Positions 17,315 to 26,951 of a stretch of 64,000 nt of DNA are shown piece by piece; position 1 is the stretch's first letter; each line of letters starts with the position of its first letter. The notes under the pieces were generated by a model. It made no database searches. It saw only the letters and a program-made list of their open reading frames with translations, and was not told the DNA's origin. A program made the translations under genes and the position numbers. This DNA is from Lachnospiraceae bacterium (GTDB taxonomy: Bacteria; Bacillota; Clostridia; Lachnospirales; Lachnospiraceae): NCBI GenBank assembly GCA_017940415.1, contig JAGAYR010000003.1, positions 47,748-111,747 on the forward strand, given 5' to 3'.

Positions 17315-18217
17315 CTATTCTATGGGAGCGTCAGGATCATCGGGATAATTAATGCTTCCCTGAAGCCAGACGATACCTTTGAATCTTCTGCCCGGAACGG
17401 GTTCACCGAGCAAATCCATTATATTGATGGCAACATCAAATGTCAAATCATTAACAAGGAGCGTAAGGATATATACTTCTTCTTTTGAGATGTTGTTGAG
17501 TATCCTGCGAACCTTTACGATCTCACCGAGAATATTGTACTGATCGCACTCCACACCGTAAGGCATGATGCTTGTATAAACTATGCTGTAAATATCCTCA
17601 TGTCCAACTCTTCTGGATACTTCGCTGTACAGATCCATATCCTGCATGGTGAGCTCTTCGATAGCTTCTTCGTTTCCGGTTCTTGCATTCTTCAAAAGTC
17701 TGTATCTTTCGACTTTCTGAAGTTTGTTTTTGACTTCATCCTCTTCGGATTCTTTTCCCGCAGGGAGAAGGATCGTGCCTTTGATGGAGAGTCCTGCAAG
17801 AGTCAGGGTCGTACCCTTGATGGGAAGACGTCCGGAAACCTGGGCACTGATATAAGGAATCTTATTTTGTATGAAAAAAATAAGGGACATGCCGAGTCTG
17901 ACGTCATCGCATATACCGGCATAAGAATCTCTGGCCGCATGTCTTTCCACGGATACGTCTTCCGTTGAAGTGATTCCCGTACCTTTGAGATAGGGGAAAT
18001 AATAATCTGTGTGAAAAAGATCGTCCTCGCTGAAGGTTCCGGCAGCGGTTATTCCGATGCCTTCGCCCACGTCCCTAGAGAACTCGGCAAGCATAACGTC
18101 ATCCAAGGACATGGTGTAGCCCCTCTTGTCATTTTTCTTGACGCTTTGGAGCACCAGGTCCTTGATGTCTTCTCTTTTGATTTTACTGAAGCCGATGGCT
18201 CTGAGAAATTTATGCAT
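17315..18217 (-). CDS. DUF3881 family protein
   Basis: A 300-residue protein recognised as DUF3881, a clostridial family of unknown function that is typically next to serS. The opening MHKFLRAIGFSKI is characteristic. The protein is a mix of strands and helices without signal peptide or membrane segment, so it is presumably cytosolic. A charged stretch near residues 155-180 (GKESEEDEVKNKL) divides it into two halves, and the end PVPGRRFKGIVWLQG is well conserved in form. It starts 12 nt after serS and ends one nucleotide before tRNA-Arg, so the three are almost certainly co-transcribed. No enzymatic motif is evident. Confidence 0.8.
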   Translation of the reverse strand: MHKFLRAIGFSKIKREDIKDLVLQSVKKNDKRGYTMSLDDVMLAEFSRDVGEGIGITAAGTFSEDDLFHTDYYFPYLKGTGITSTEDVSVERHAARDSYAGICDDVRLGMSLIFFIQNKIPYISAQVSGRLPIKGTTLTLAGLSIKGTILLPAGKESEEDEVKNKLQKVERYRLLKNARTGNEEAIEELTMQDMDLYSEVSRRVGHEDIYSIVYTSIMPYGVECDQYNILGEIVKVRRILNNISKEEVYILTLLVNDLTFDVAINIMDLLGEPVPGRRFKGIVWLQGSINYPDDPDAPIE

Positions 18218-18229
18218 TTACTACCGCGT

Positions 18230-19558
18230 TCAATTCTTGGGTTCGATCTTGGTCTTTCCGCCCATGTAAGGCTGAAGAGCTTTGGGGATGTTGATGCTTC
18301 CGTCTTCGTTAACATTGTTCTCGAGGAAAGCGATAAGTCCTCTGGGAGTAGCAAGTACGGTATTGTTAAGGGTATGTACCAGGTAAGTTCCGTTCTCGCC
18401 CTTGGTTCTGATGCCGAGTCTTCTTGCCTGAGCATCTCCGAGAGTTGAGCAGGATCCGACCTCAAAATATTTCTGCTGTCTGGGGCTCCATGCTTCAACG
18501 TCGCAGGACTTAACCTTGAGATCTGCAAGGTCTCCGCTGCAGCACTCGAGGGTTCTTACGGGAATATCGAGACTTCTGAAGAAGTCTACGGTGTACTGCC
18601 ACATCTTGTTATACCAGTCCATGGATTCTTCGGGCTTGCAGAGGACAACCATCTCCTGCTTCTCGAACTGGTGAACTCTGTAAACACCTCTCTCCTCGAT
18701 TCCGTGAGATCCGACTTCTTTTCTGAAGCAGGGAGAATATGAGGTAAGGCACTGAGGAAGTTTGTTTTCTTCAATGAGCTGTCCCTGGAATCTTCCGATC
18801 ATGGAGTGCTCACTGGTTCCGATGAGGTAAAGATCCTCGCCTTCGATCTTATACATCATGGCTTCCATTTCCTTGAAGCTCATAACACCGGTAACTACAT
18901 TACTTCTGATCATGAAAGGAGGGATGCAATAAGTAAATCCCTTATCGATCATGAAGTCTCTTGCATAGCTGAGCATTGCGGAGTGGATTCTCGCAGCATC
19001 ACCGATAAGATAATAGAATCCGTTTCCGCTGGTACGTCCTGCAGAATCCTTATCAAGTCCGCCGATTCTCTCAAGGATATCTGCATGATAAGGTACTTCA
19101 AAAGAAGGAACAACCGGATCTCCGAATTTCTCGATCTCAACATTTTCGCTGTCATCCTTACCGATAGGTACGGAATCATCAATAAGATTGGGGATGACCA
19201 TCATGATCTTGGTGATCTTCTCACCGAGCTCTTCTTCAATCTTCTCGAGTTCTTCGAGTCTCTTTGCTCCGGCTTCGACTTCTGCTTTCTTGGCATCAAC
19301 TTCAGCTTTAAGCTTTTCTGCTTCCGCGGTATCTCCTGAGCTCTCCGCTTTCTTCATCCTGCCCATAAGTCCGCCGATCTCTTTGGAGATGGCGTTTCTC
19401 TTGTTTCTTAAACTGTCGCCTTCCTGCTTGGCCTTACGTACCTGATCGTCAAGATCCGCTACTTCATCAACAAGTGCAAGCTTCTCATCCTGAAATTTCT
19501 TTTTGATGTTTTCTTTTACAAGATCGGGATTTTCTCTTATGAGCTTAATGTCTATCAT
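18230..19558 (-). CDS. serS: Seryl-tRNA synthetase
   Basis: A 442-residue class II synthetase that charges tRNA-Ser with serine. The N-terminal tRNA-binding coiled coil spans about residues 30-105 (rich in Lys, Glu and Ala). The catalytic core shows motif 2 (YSPCFRKEVGSHGIEERGVYRVHQF) and motif 3 (VHTLNNTVLATPRGLIAFLEN), with the serine-binding TSEHSMIGRF between them; the usual TSE triplet is intact. Length is typical. The start at 19558 has GAGGATAA upstream. It lies 24 bp downstream of the DUF4446 gene, and no T-box leader is visible, so expression probably depends on the parAB transcript or an internal promoter. Confidence 0.97.
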   Translation of the reverse strand: MIDIKLIRENPDLVKENIKKKFQDEKLALVDEVADLDDQVRKAKQEGDSLRNKRNAISKEIGGLMGRMKKAESSGDTAEAEKLKAEVDAKKAEVEAGAKRLEELEKIEEELGEKITKIMMVIPNLIDDSVPIGKDDSENVEIEKFGDPVVPSFEVPYHADILERIGGLDKDSAGRTSGNGFYYLIGDAARIHSAMLSYARDFMIDKGFTYCIPPFMIRSNVVTGVMSFKEMEAMMYKIEGEDLYLIGTSEHSMIGRFQGQLIEENKLPQCLTSYSPCFRKEVGSHGIEERGVYRVHQFEKQEMVVLCKPEESMDWYNKMWQYTVDFFRSLDIPVRTLECCSGDLADLKVKSCDVEAWSPRQQKYFEVGSCSTLGDAQARRLGIRTKGENGTYLVHTLNNTVLATPRGLIAFLENNVNEDGSINIPKALQPYMGGKTKIEPKN

Positions 19559-19582
19559 TTTATTATCCTCACTTAATGGATT

Positions 19583-20101
19583 TTATTTTTTTAACGCTAT
19601 ATTCAGTGCTTCCTGTTCTTCTTTTCCGAGTTCGTGTTCACACTTTCCTTTTTCTATTACTCTGGTGTAAACATATCCGCCCTCGGGAGAATATACATTA
19701 TTGATTAGTACTCCGTTGTTTTCCTCATCGAGTATTACCACCACGGCACTCATGTCTCCACCGAGTTCCTGATAAGCATCATATCTTACGATGCCCATTT
19801 TCTGGTAAACGCCTTTGAGTCTTTCGAAGATCTTCCTGATGTCTTCGGAATTTTTGGAGGAATCTTTGAGAAGTTTCTTATTATCCTCGATTATCTGATC
19901 GAGTTCTTCTTCAAGACTTTTTCCCCCCTCACCGGAAGTCAGATCATCTATCCTTTCCGAAAGGATCTGTATCTGTTTTTTATTTTTTGAATTAAGTACG
20001 ATTAAAACAATTATCGCAATAAAGCATACACAAAGGACTATCACCCATATTCCGGGATCAAGACCTCCCAGCCCCAGGGTACTTAATATACTGCTTTGCA
20101 A
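19583..20101 (-). CDS. DUF4446 family membrane-anchored protein
   Basis: A 172-residue protein with one N-terminal membrane segment (about residues 17-38, GIWVIVLCVCFIAIIVLIVLN), a coiled-coil stretch (about 42-95) and a small soluble domain with VRYDAYQELGGDMSAVVVILDEENNGVLINNVYS, the hallmark of DUF4446. The family sits next to parB in many Clostridia, which hints at a link to chromosome segregation or the membrane, but no function is known. The start is TTG 20101 with GGAGG 7 nt upstream. It follows parB by 28 bp in the same operon. Confidence 0.85.
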   Translation of the reverse strand: MQSSILSTLGLGGLDPGIWVIVLCVCFIAIIVLIVLNSKNKKQIQILSERIDDLTSGEGGKSLEEELDQIIEDNKKLLKDSSKNSEDIRKIFERLKGVYQKMGIVRYDAYQELGGDMSAVVVILDEENNGVLINNVYSPEGGYVYTRVIEKGKCEHELGKEEQEALNIALKK

Positions 20102-20129
20102 TGCGGCACCTCCAAATATGACACTAATG

Positions 20130-21026
20130 TCAGCTTCTTAATTTTGCAGCAATACGATCGAGATCTTCATTGTTATAAAATTCGATCGTTACGGTGCCTG
20201 CTCCGTTTCCTTTTCCTGAAATGGATACCTTGGTTCCGACTGCCATCTTCAGGTTCTCTTCCATATCATGATAGAAGACCTTAAGTGCTTCATCGGTAAC
20301 CGGCTTGGGTTTAGCGGGTTTCTTTAAAGAATTGACCAGCTTTTCTACATCACGTACATTTAGTCTTTCATCGACAATTCTCTGTGCAACTTCTTCCTGC
20401 TTCTCGGGATCTTCGATTGCAAGTAGTGCTCTTCCGTGTCCTGCGGAGATCAGATCCTCTACGAGCATTTCCTGTACTTTATCGGAAAGCTTAAGAAGTC
20501 TTATGGAGTTGGTAATGGCGGATCTGCTCTTGGAAAGAGTTTCGGCAATTTCATCCTGAGTAAGATCATACTCATCTACAAGTCTCTTAAAACCCTGAGC
20601 TTCTTCAATGGGATTGAGATCTTTTCTCTGCATATTCTCTATAAGAGATATTTCGAGAATTTCTTTCTCACTGTAATTGCCTATGATAACAGGAACTTCT
20701 TTTAATCCGGCAAGCTTTGATGCTCTCCATCTTCTCTCACCGGCGATTATCTCATAATGATCTCCCCTGTCCTGTACAAGGATGGGGCTGATGAGTCCGT
20801 GGATCTTGATTGAATCGGACAACTCCTGAAGAGCATCCTCATCGAATTTTCTTCTGGGCTGCTTTCTGTTGGGTTCAACTTTATTGATGTTTACCATGGT
20901 ACGGGAATCATCGGTTTCACTTTTTGATTTTTCCCTCGCGGCCTTGGTATTTTCTTCAGCCGTATCATTCTTCACCACATTCGGTATCAGTGCATCAAGT
21001 CCCTTGCCAAGTCCCTTCTTTGCCAT
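20130..21026 (-). CDS. parB: Chromosome partitioning protein ParB/Spo0J
   Basis: A 298-residue CTP-dependent DNA clamp that loads at parS and spreads. The opening MAKKGLGKGLDALIPN is the ParA-contacting segment. NPIEEAQGFKRLVDEY and IAETLSKSRSAITNSIRLL form the helix-turn-helix, GERRWRASKLAG is the nucleotide-binding GERR box, and the C-terminus is the dimerisation domain. The start at 21026 (GGAGGG upstream) is preferred to the in-frame TTG at 21038. Two perfect parS sites lie 1.6 kb upstream. It is co-transcribed with parA (40-bp gap). Confidence 0.96.
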   Translation of the reverse strand: MAKKGLGKGLDALIPNVVKNDTAEENTKAAREKSKSETDDSRTMVNINKVEPNRKQPRRKFDEDALQELSDSIKIHGLISPILVQDRGDHYEIIAGERRWRASKLAGLKEVPVIIGNYSEKEILEISLIENMQRKDLNPIEEAQGFKRLVDEYDLTQDEIAETLSKSRSAITNSIRLLKLSDKVQEMLVEDLISAGHGRALLAIEDPEKQEEVAQRIVDERLNVRDVEKLVNSLKKPAKPKPVTDEALKVFYHDMEENLKMAVGTKVSISGKGNGAGTVTIEFYNNEDLDRIAAKLRS

Positions 21027-21065
21027 TTTTCCCTCCAAAACATTTAATATATCGCTCGTAATTTA

Positions 21066-21833
21066 TTAGTCTGCAAGCATTGAATCTACTTCTTTAGCAA
21101 GATTCATATAAGCAACGGCTCCACTGCATTTAGGATCATATACTGTAATGGGCTGTTCAAATGAAGGTGCCTCAGATAATCTTATATTTCTGGGAATCTT
21201 TGCTTCAAATGTATGATACTTTACGGTATTTCTAACGCTGTCTACAACATCATTGGACAGAACCGTTCTTCCGTCATACATAGTGAAAAGAATACCGGTA
21301 AGATCAAGTGTAGGATTCATACGGCTTCTTACAAGATTAATGGTTTCGATAACCTGACCGAGACCTTCCAGAGCAAGATACTCACACTGAACCGGAACAA
21401 TAACTCCGGTAGCAGCTGCCATGGAGTTTACCGTGGTAAGACTAATGGCCGGAGGACAGTCAATGAATATGTAATCGTATTCGTCTTTTACAAAATCAAG
21501 TTCTCTTCTGAGAATAAGATTTGCTTTATCCTTACCGGCCATCTCGATCTCTACTGCTCCGAGATTTACATTGGCAGGAACCAATGATACATTCTTGGCT
21601 ACATCTTTGATGATTGCCTCGGATAAAGTACACTCTTCCAACATTACCTCATAGATGGTATTTTCAACTTCATTCTTATTTACACCGAAGCTGCTGGATG
21701 AATTTCCCTGAGGGTCCATATCGATAAGAAGCACTTTCTTACCAAGTTCACCCAAGGATGCTGACAGATTTACTGCCGTACAGGTCTTGCCGACCCCGCC
21801 TTTTTGATTGGCTATTGCTAAAATTCTATTCAT
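21066..21833 (-). CDS. parA: Chromosome partitioning ATPase ParA/Soj
   Basis: A 255-residue ParA-type ATPase with deviant Walker A KGGVGKTCTAVN (residues 10-21), Walker A' LIDMDPQGNSSSSFG, Walker B YIFIDCPPAISLTT and the DNA-binding C-terminal half. It partners ParB in origin segregation and may also act on DnaA at the nearby origin, as in Bacillus. AAGGGG precedes the ATG. A near-parS sequence at 21880-21895 lies about 50 bp upstream of the start, which suggests ParB may influence this promoter. Confidence 0.96.
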   Translation of the reverse strand: MNRILAIANQKGGVGKTCTAVNLSASLGELGKKVLLIDMDPQGNSSSSFGVNKNEVENTIYEVMLEECTLSEAIIKDVAKNVSLVPANVNLGAVEIEMAGKDKANLILRRELDFVKDEYDYIFIDCPPAISLTTVNSMAAATGVIVPVQCEYLALEGLGQVIETINLVRSRMNPTLDLTGILFTMYDGRTVLSNDVVDSVRNTVKYHTFEAKIPRNIRLSEAPSFEQPITVYDPKCSGAVAYMNLAKEVDSMLAD

Positions 21834-21879
21834 AATTACCCCTTTTCGTAATGCGGACAGTGGTTATTATATCACGAAA

Positions 21880-21895
21880 TGTTCCACGTGAAAAA
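21880..21895. promoter_or_regulatory. Degenerate parS-like site upstream of parA
   Basis: TGTTCCACGTGAAAAA differs from the parS consensus TGTTTCACGTGAAACA at two positions. The central CACGTG is intact. It sits between parA and the divergently oriented half of the region, where ParB binding could regulate parAB. Confidence 0.5.
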
Positions 21896-21904
21896 CTATT
21901 CGGA

Positions 21905-22258
21905 CTATTTTTCGTTTATTATTCGGAATGAAACCACGTACTTTTTCTTTTTATACATTGTTTCTATGGTTATCTTTCCATCATTAAATGGTATAAATCT
22001 TGCTTCTGAGTCATTCTGAAAATCATCATATAAAAGGCAGAAGCCTTTTTCCTTAAAATGAACTACAGCATAACCTATGTTTTCCCGATTAAGATACAGG
22101 AGTTCATTCATTTTCAGAGGAAGTTCCATTCTCCAATCCTCTGTCTCTATAATCAGATTCTTTCCTTCTGCGAGTTCTTCATTTGAATATATTCTGTATC
22201 CTTCGAGGAGCTCGTTCATTTTTTGATTTCTTTCATAATATCCGATCATTCCAAACAT
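21905..22258 (-). CDS. Hypothetical protein of the parAB region
   Basis: A 117-residue protein that I do not recognise. It is rich in strands and aromatic residues (IETEDWRMELPLKMNELLYLN, then FCLLYDDFQND), has no membrane segment and ends with a Lys-rich strand (MYKKKKYVVSF). A phage-like or RNA-binding role cannot be inferred. AAAGGAG lies 6 nt before the ATG at 22258, which supports translation. It precedes parA by 71 bp on the same strand. Confidence 0.6.
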   Translation of the reverse strand: MFGMIGYYERNQKMNELLEGYRIYSNEELAEGKNLIIETEDWRMELPLKMNELLYLNRENIGYAVVHFKEKGFCLLYDDFQNDSEARFIPFNDGKITIETMYKKKKYVVSFRIINEK

Positions 22259-22289
22259 AGATTGCTCCTTTGCGAATACATCCTATGAT

Positions 22290-22538
22290 TCAAAACAATA
22301 TGTATGCCAATAACATTAATGCAAGAAAGAATATTAACCATGAGACCGCCTGTACAAATATTGATTTACTCGCCTGTACTAATAATCCAAGCCGGGGATT
22401 ATCTATTGATTTCTTTATTATTTCTCCGGTTTTCTTTGACGAGTTGGGTTTAGGAATCCTGCTTTCGTCTCCAATCCAGGTTCCACAATATGGGCATGCC
22501 CTATCTTACTTTTTTATTTTGCAATATGGACACTTCAT
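22290..22538 (-). pseudogene. Zinc-ribbon membrane protein interrupted by an in-frame TAA
   Basis: In one frame the minus strand reads MKCPYCKIKK, stop (TAA at 22506-22508), then DRACPYCGTWIGDESR, a basic linker and a final membrane segment WLIFFLALMLLAYILF. The two CPYC knuckles on either side of the stop are exactly what a two-knuckle zinc ribbon needs, so the stop looks like a single base change (probably GAA to TAA). The C-terminal anchor is intact. No good ribosome binding site lies before the ATG. Readthrough or a sequence error are alternatives. No other reading frame in the segment is plausible. Confidence 0.6.
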
Positions 22539-22648
22539 AGTAAATAAGAACAGTCTGAAGCTTATTAATTCCGAATTATCTCTAATATCTATATATAGTG
22601 GTTAATAATTCGGGTGTTGTGAAACTATTTTTCAAAACCACTAAAGAT

Positions 22649-22664
22649 TGTTTCACGTGAAACA
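22649..22664. promoter_or_regulatory. parS site 1
   Basis: Perfect 16-bp match to the ParB centromere TGTTTCACGTGAAACA, in the spacer between rsmG and the parA operon. Confidence 0.97.
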
Positions 22665-22686
22665 TTCAAACCCTAAATCTAGAAAA

Positions 22687-22702
22687 TGTTTCACGTGAAA
22701 CA
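22687..22702. promoter_or_regulatory. parS site 2
   Basis: A second perfect TGTTTCACGTGAAACA whose centre is 38 bp from that of site 1. The pair lies about 8 kb from oriC, the usual place for the main partition loading site. Confidence 0.97.
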
Positions 22703-22772
22703 TGAAATTTTAGTATATCTGTATTAGGAAGAAAACTTGATAATCAAGATATGGTGTATTGATCAGATACTA

Positions 22773-23489
22773 TCACAAGGGTTTTTTAGAAGGTGTGCCC
22801 GGCTTTCTGGGATATGTCTTGGGACACGATCCATCCTTTGAAATAAGAATAAGATTCCTGATCATATCGCTGTCCGGTAAAGTAAACTCATCCTCTTTGA
22901 TTATTGAAGAATTTAATACGGATAAAGCATGAGATGCTGCTTCCGCTTCCGAGGATCCCTTATCGGATTTATAAGAAACAAATGTACCACCTGTTTTAAC
23001 AAATGGAAGACAAAGTTCACATAGAACAGGAAGATTTGCCACGGCACGGGAAACACAAAGATCATATTGCTCCCTCATGGAAGAAATATGTCCTGCTTCT
23101 TCGGCACGACCATGGTATGTAGATATACCCTTCAGATTAAGAGTAGATATTACATCATCCAAAAATCTCAATCTTTTCTGAAGAGAATCGAAAAGAGTAA
23201 TATTCAGGTCGGGGAAAATAATCTTTAAAACCATACCGGGAAAACCTGCACCCGTACCAACATCTATAACCGATTTATTACCGGTCATATCAATATTCCT
23301 TACAATAGTAACGGAATCAATATAATGTTTGATAAGTACATCATCGAATTCGGTGATGGCAGTAAGATTAAGAGACTTATTGGTCTCTATCATCATCTCA
23401 TAATATGTATCAAGTTTCTGTATCTGATCGTCAGATACAGAAACACCATACTGAGATAAATATGAAATTAATATAGAATAATCATGCAT
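22773..23489 (-). CDS. rsmG: 16S rRNA (guanine-N7)-methyltransferase
   Basis: A 238-residue SAM-dependent enzyme (GidB) that methylates G527 of 16S rRNA. The SAM motif VIDVGTGAGFPGMVLKIIFP and the later LCVSRAVANLPVLCELCLPFVK are typical. The start is taken at ATG 23489 (MHDYSIL); an upstream GTG at 23504 would add five residues, and neither has a clear ribosome binding site. It follows mnmG by about 20 bp in the usual mnmE-mnmG-rsmG order. The C-terminal tail is Pro/Lys-rich. Confidence 0.93.
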   Translation of the reverse strand: MHDYSILISYLSQYGVSVSDDQIQKLDTYYEMMIETNKSLNLTAITEFDDVLIKHYIDSVTIVRNIDMTGNKSVIDVGTGAGFPGMVLKIIFPDLNITLFDSLQKRLRFLDDVISTLNLKGISTYHGRAEEAGHISSMREQYDLCVSRAVANLPVLCELCLPFVKTGGTFVSYKSDKGSSEAEAASHALSVLNSSIIKEDEFTLPDSDMIRNLILISKDGSCPKTYPRKPGTPSKKPL

Positions 23490-23511
23490 AGAATTATGAC
23501 ACACGTGTCAT

Positions 23512-25452
23512 TTAATCATTTTTCAAATTTTTTCTGTTTAATTTTTCAAGGTAAACCAACAGTACGGAAATATCCGCGGGAGATACACCTGATATACGTG
23601 ATGCCTGTCCTACGGAAACAGGTCTGAAATCTTTCAAATGCTGTCTTGCTTCCAAACGAAGTGAAGATACATCATCATAATCAATATCTTCGGGAATAAG
23701 TTTAACTTCAAGTCTCTCCTGTTCCCTTACCTGTTTTTCCTGACGCTTTATATAACCTTCGTATCTGATCTCAATCTGGACCTGCTCTATAACATCCTTA
23801 GGAAGATCAGGTCTTTCGGGATCCAAAGGTTTTAATTTCTCATAATCAAGTTCCGGTCTGCACAGAAGTGAAGCAAGTGAAGTTGCGGTTGAAAGAGGTG
23901 ATGAACCCATTGATTCCAGATAAGAACATACATCCTTACCTGCACCGAGCATTATCTCTTTAAGCCTGTCAATCTCGGTATTTATCATCTCCTGCTTTTT
24001 CAAAACTCCGGAATAAATTTCATCGGAAACAAGACCAACCTTATGTCCGTACTTCCTGAGTCTTAAATCAGCATTGTCCTGTCTGAGAAGTAGTCTGTAC
24101 TCGGCTCTGGATGTCATCATTCTGTAAGGCTCACGATTATCTTTTGTTACAAGATCATCGATAAGTACTCCGATATAACTTTCACTTCTCTTAAGAACAA
24201 GGAATTCTTTTCCGAGAATTTCCATTGCTGCATTTACACCTGCAACAAAACCCTGGGCAGCTGCTTCTTCATAACCGCTGCTTCCGTTGAATTGTCCGCC
24301 GGCAAAAAGACCTTTGATCATCTTGAATTCAAGATGAGGATAAAGATCTTTGGCATTAATGCAATCATATTCGATAGCATATGCATTTCTGACTATCTTA
24401 CAATTCTCGAGACCGGGAACTGTTCTGTACATTGCAAGCTGTACATCTTCGGGAAGTGATGAACTCATTCCGTCGACATACATCTCATCGGTATATAATC
24501 CTTCAGGTTCAATAAATACCTGGTGTGATTCTTTCTCGGCAAATTTTACAACCTTATCTTCAATGGAAGGACAATACCTGGGACCAGTACCTTCAATAAT
24601 TCCCGCATAGATCGGTGACCTGTCCAGATTGGCTCTGATGATATCATGTGTTTTCTTGTTGGTATGTGTAAGCCAGCATGACACCTGTTCTTTTTGAATG
24701 GAATCCGGATCCGTTGAAAAAGAAAACGGAACTATCCTCTCGTCACCCTTCTGCTCTTCCATCTTGGAAAAATCAATTGTTTTTCCATCCATTCGTGCAG
24801 GAGTTCCTGTTTTAAATCTGCGCAAATTAATTCCTGCAGCTCTTAATGAATCGGATAAATGAGTTGCAGCCTGTAATCCGTTGGGTCCGGTATAAACTAT
24901 GGACTCTCCGGTCAGACATCTGGAATTAAGATAAACTCCGGTACAAAGGACAACAGCCTTTGCATGATAAACCGCTCCGGTCTGTGTTTTAACACCGGTA
25001 ACTCTTTTTTCAAAAGTTCCTTCTTTGGAATCGGAAGGAATCTCTTCCCACAAAAGCTCACATACTTCAGCCTGTTTGATAGTAAGATGTTCCTGTGATT
25101 CGAGAACTTTTCTCATCTCTACGGAATAATCTTTTTTATCTGCCTGAGCTCTCAGTGAATGAACGGCAGGACCTTTGGATGTATTGAGCATCTTACTCTG
25201 GATAAAAGTCTTATCTATATTTTTACCCATCTCTCCGCCCATTGCATCAAGTTCTCTGACAAGATGACCTTTGGATGATCCTCCGATATTGGGATTACAA
25301 GGCATAAGTGCGATGCTGTCTACACTTACGGTAAATACAACAGTCTCAAGTCCGAGTCTGCTGCAGGCAAGAGCGGCTTCACATCCCGCATGACCTGCGC
25401 CGACTACGGCAACATCCATATCAAATTCTACACCGTTACATTTAAGATCCAT
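23512..25452 (-). CDS. mnmG: tRNA uridine-5-carboxymethylaminomethyl modification enzyme MnmG
   Basis: A FAD protein of about 646 residues that, with MnmE, installs carboxymethylaminomethyl groups on wobble U34 of several tRNAs. The FAD-binding [16 protein letters not shown] near the N-terminus, [21 protein letters not shown], the conserved [13 protein letters not shown] and the C-terminal tRNA-binding helices ([12 protein letters not shown]) are all present. The start is uncertain. ATG 25452 follows the mnmE stop directly, whereas ATG 25488 has GGAGA upstream but would overlap mnmE. The enzyme is full length in either case. Confidence 0.95.
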   Translation of the reverse strand: MDLKCNGVEFDMDVAVVGAGHAGCEAALACSRLGLETVVFTVSVDSIALMPCNPNIGGSSKGHLVRELDAMGGEMGKNIDKTFIQSKMLNTSKGPAVHSLRAQADKKDYSVEMRKVLESQEHLTIKQAEVCELLWEEIPSDSKEGTFEKRVTGVKTQTGAVYHAKAVVLCTGVYLNSRCLTGESIVYTGPNGLQAATHLSDSLRAAGINLRRFKTGTPARMDGKTIDFSKMEEQKGDERIVPFSFSTDPDSIQKEQVSCWLTHTNKKTHDIIRANLDRSPIYAGIIEGTGPRYCPSIEDKVVKFAEKESHQVFIEPEGLYTDEMYVDGMSSSLPEDVQLAMYRTVPGLENCKIVRNAYAIEYDCINAKDLYPHLEFKMIKGLFAGGQFNGSSGYEEAAAQGFVAGVNAAMEILGKEFLVLKRSESYIGVLIDDLVTKDNREPYRMMTSRAEYRLLLRQDNADLRLRKYGHKVGLVSDEIYSGVLKKQEMINTEIDRLKEIMLGAGKDVCSYLESMGSSPLSTATSLASLLCRPELDYEKLKPLDPERPDLPKDVIEQVQIEIRYEGYIKRQEKQVREQERLEVKLIPEDIDYDDVSSLRLEARQHLKDFRPVSVGQASRISGVSPADISVLLVYLEKLNRKNLKND

Positions 25453-25453
25453 T

Positions 25454-26893
25454 TTATTTGCCCATACAGAATTTGGAGAAAATCTCATTTGCAAGATCGT
25501 CTCCGATTTCTTCTCCGATTATAAGTCCCAGTGATCTGTATGCATCATACAGGTCCACCGTGTAAATATCCGTTTCCATCCCCGATGAAATGCACTCCAG
25601 TACATTACTGAGTGATTCATCAGCCTGCATAAGAAGTTCTTTATGTCTGAGTCCGGTGATGACAACTTCGGATGAAGAATTAATCCGGCCGGACATAAAA
25701 AGTTTCTTTATACATCTCTTGAGATCATCAAGACCCTGTCCGCCCGAAGCAGACATAATGATGCAAGGGTATCTGTCAAAAAACTCTTCCTCTGATAATT
25801 CCTGAAGTGAAGCATCCGCAGAATATCTGAAGTGTTCATAGATATCCTTGGGTTTTATCTTAAGAGTTTTATCTGCTTTGTTTAATATGATAATACATTT
25901 TCCGGTATATACGGATGAAAAGATTTCCATATCATCCGTAGTAAGAAGATCGGATGCATCTATCATAAAAAGAATAAGATCTGCTCCGGATGCAGCGTCC
26001 ATTGCTTTCCTGGTACCGATACTTTCAATGGGATCATCGGTTTTTCTGATACCTGCAGTATCCGTAAGTTTAAGTAAGATCTCGTCAAGTCTTACATACT
26101 CTTCTATGGTATCTCTTGTTGTTCCGGGAATATCAGAAACAATCGCCCTGTCCTGACCGGTCAGCAGATTTAACAAAGATGATTTTCCGGAATTGGGACG
26201 ACCTGCTATACAGGTATCTATTCCTTCTCTTACAAACCTTCCCGAATCATAGGAACCGATAAGATTTTTTATCACACCGGAAACATCTTTGACTACTTCT
26301 TCAATATGATTGTCATATCCTGTCAGATCATAATGCTCGGGATCGTCTATCGCCGATTCTATATAAGCTGTCTCATATAAGAGTTTTGCCCTGAGATCTT
26401 TGATCACATCCGAAACTCTTCCTGACATCTGATCTCTTGATGCTCTTAAAGCCGCTTCGGATCTGGATGAAATAAGATCCATAACTGCTTCCGCCTGAGC
26501 AAGATCCATTTTTCCGTTTAAAAAAGCTCTTCTTGTAAATTCACCAGGCATGGCATGAACCGCACCGTTTTTTATAACAAGATCAAGAACTTTTTTAAGC
26601 AGAAAAATTCCGCCGTGACACTGAATTTCTACAATGTCTTCACCTGTATATGAATGAGGTGCTCTATACAATAAAACGATACATTCATCTACAGACTCTT
26701 CCCCATCCCTAACATATAAATGCCTGAACGTAGAAGCATCCATGGAATCAAGAACCTTATTTCCCTTTGCATCAAATAATATATTTGAACATACGGAAAC
26801 AGCATCAGGTCCGCTGACTCTGATGATACCTATTCCCGATTCGGACAATGCCGTGGATATTGCTGCAATTGTAGATGAATTAACTTCAGACAT
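25454..26893 (-). CDS. mnmE: tRNA modification GTPase MnmE
   Basis: A 479-residue GTPase working with MnmG. It has the N-terminal folate-binding domain ([13 protein letters not shown]), a helical domain, an inserted G domain with [12 protein letters not shown] (G1), DIPGTTRD (G2), DTAGIR (G3) and NKAD (G4), and the C-terminal FCMGK, whose Cys is functionally important in the family (usually C-[IV]-G-K). The ATG at 26893 lacks a Shine-Dalgarno sequence and lies directly after the T-run of a hairpin, which is odd for a middle gene of this conserved operon. Confidence 0.96.
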   Translation of the reverse strand: MSEVNSSTIAAISTALSESGIGIIRVSGPDAVSVCSNILFDAKGNKVLDSMDASTFRHLYVRDGEESVDECIVLLYRAPHSYTGEDIVEIQCHGGIFLLKKVLDLVIKNGAVHAMPGEFTRRAFLNGKMDLAQAEAVMDLISSRSEAALRASRDQMSGRVSDVIKDLRAKLLYETAYIESAIDDPEHYDLTGYDNHIEEVVKDVSGVIKNLIGSYDSGRFVREGIDTCIAGRPNSGKSSLLNLLTGQDRAIVSDIPGTTRDTIEEYVRLDEILLKLTDTAGIRKTDDPIESIGTRKAMDAASGADLILFMIDASDLLTTDDMEIFSSVYTGKCIIILNKADKTLKIKPKDIYEHFRYSADASLQELSEEEFFDRYPCIIMSASGGQGLDDLKRCIKKLFMSGRINSSSEVVITGLRHKELLMQADESLSNVLECISSGMETDIYTVDLYDAYRSLGLIIGEEIGDDLANEIFSKFCMGK

Positions 26894-26894
26894 A

Positions 26895-26930
26895 TTTTTT
26901 AAAAAAGGGCCAAGGCAGATGCCATGGCCC
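26895..26930 (-). terminator. Terminator-like hairpin between jag and mnmE
   Basis: Arms GGGCCAAGGCA (26907-26917) and TGCCATGGCCC (26920-26930) pair with one mismatch and are followed on the minus strand by TTTTTT and A-rich sequence up to the mnmE ATG. It would cut the transcript in front of mnmE unless read through. Confidence 0.8.
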
Positions 26931-26951
26931 TGTATTGTTAAATCTTACGGA

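Noticed and set aside
22270-22605. 111-codon plus-strand frame opposite the zinc-ribbon frame
   Set aside because: The minus strand shows zinc knuckles and a membrane anchor; the plus frame has neither a ribosome site nor a recognisable pattern.
23494-23515. TGACACACGTGTCA as a further parS site
   Set aside because: Only the CACGTG-like centre is shared; the outer TGTTT/AAACA bases of parS are missing.
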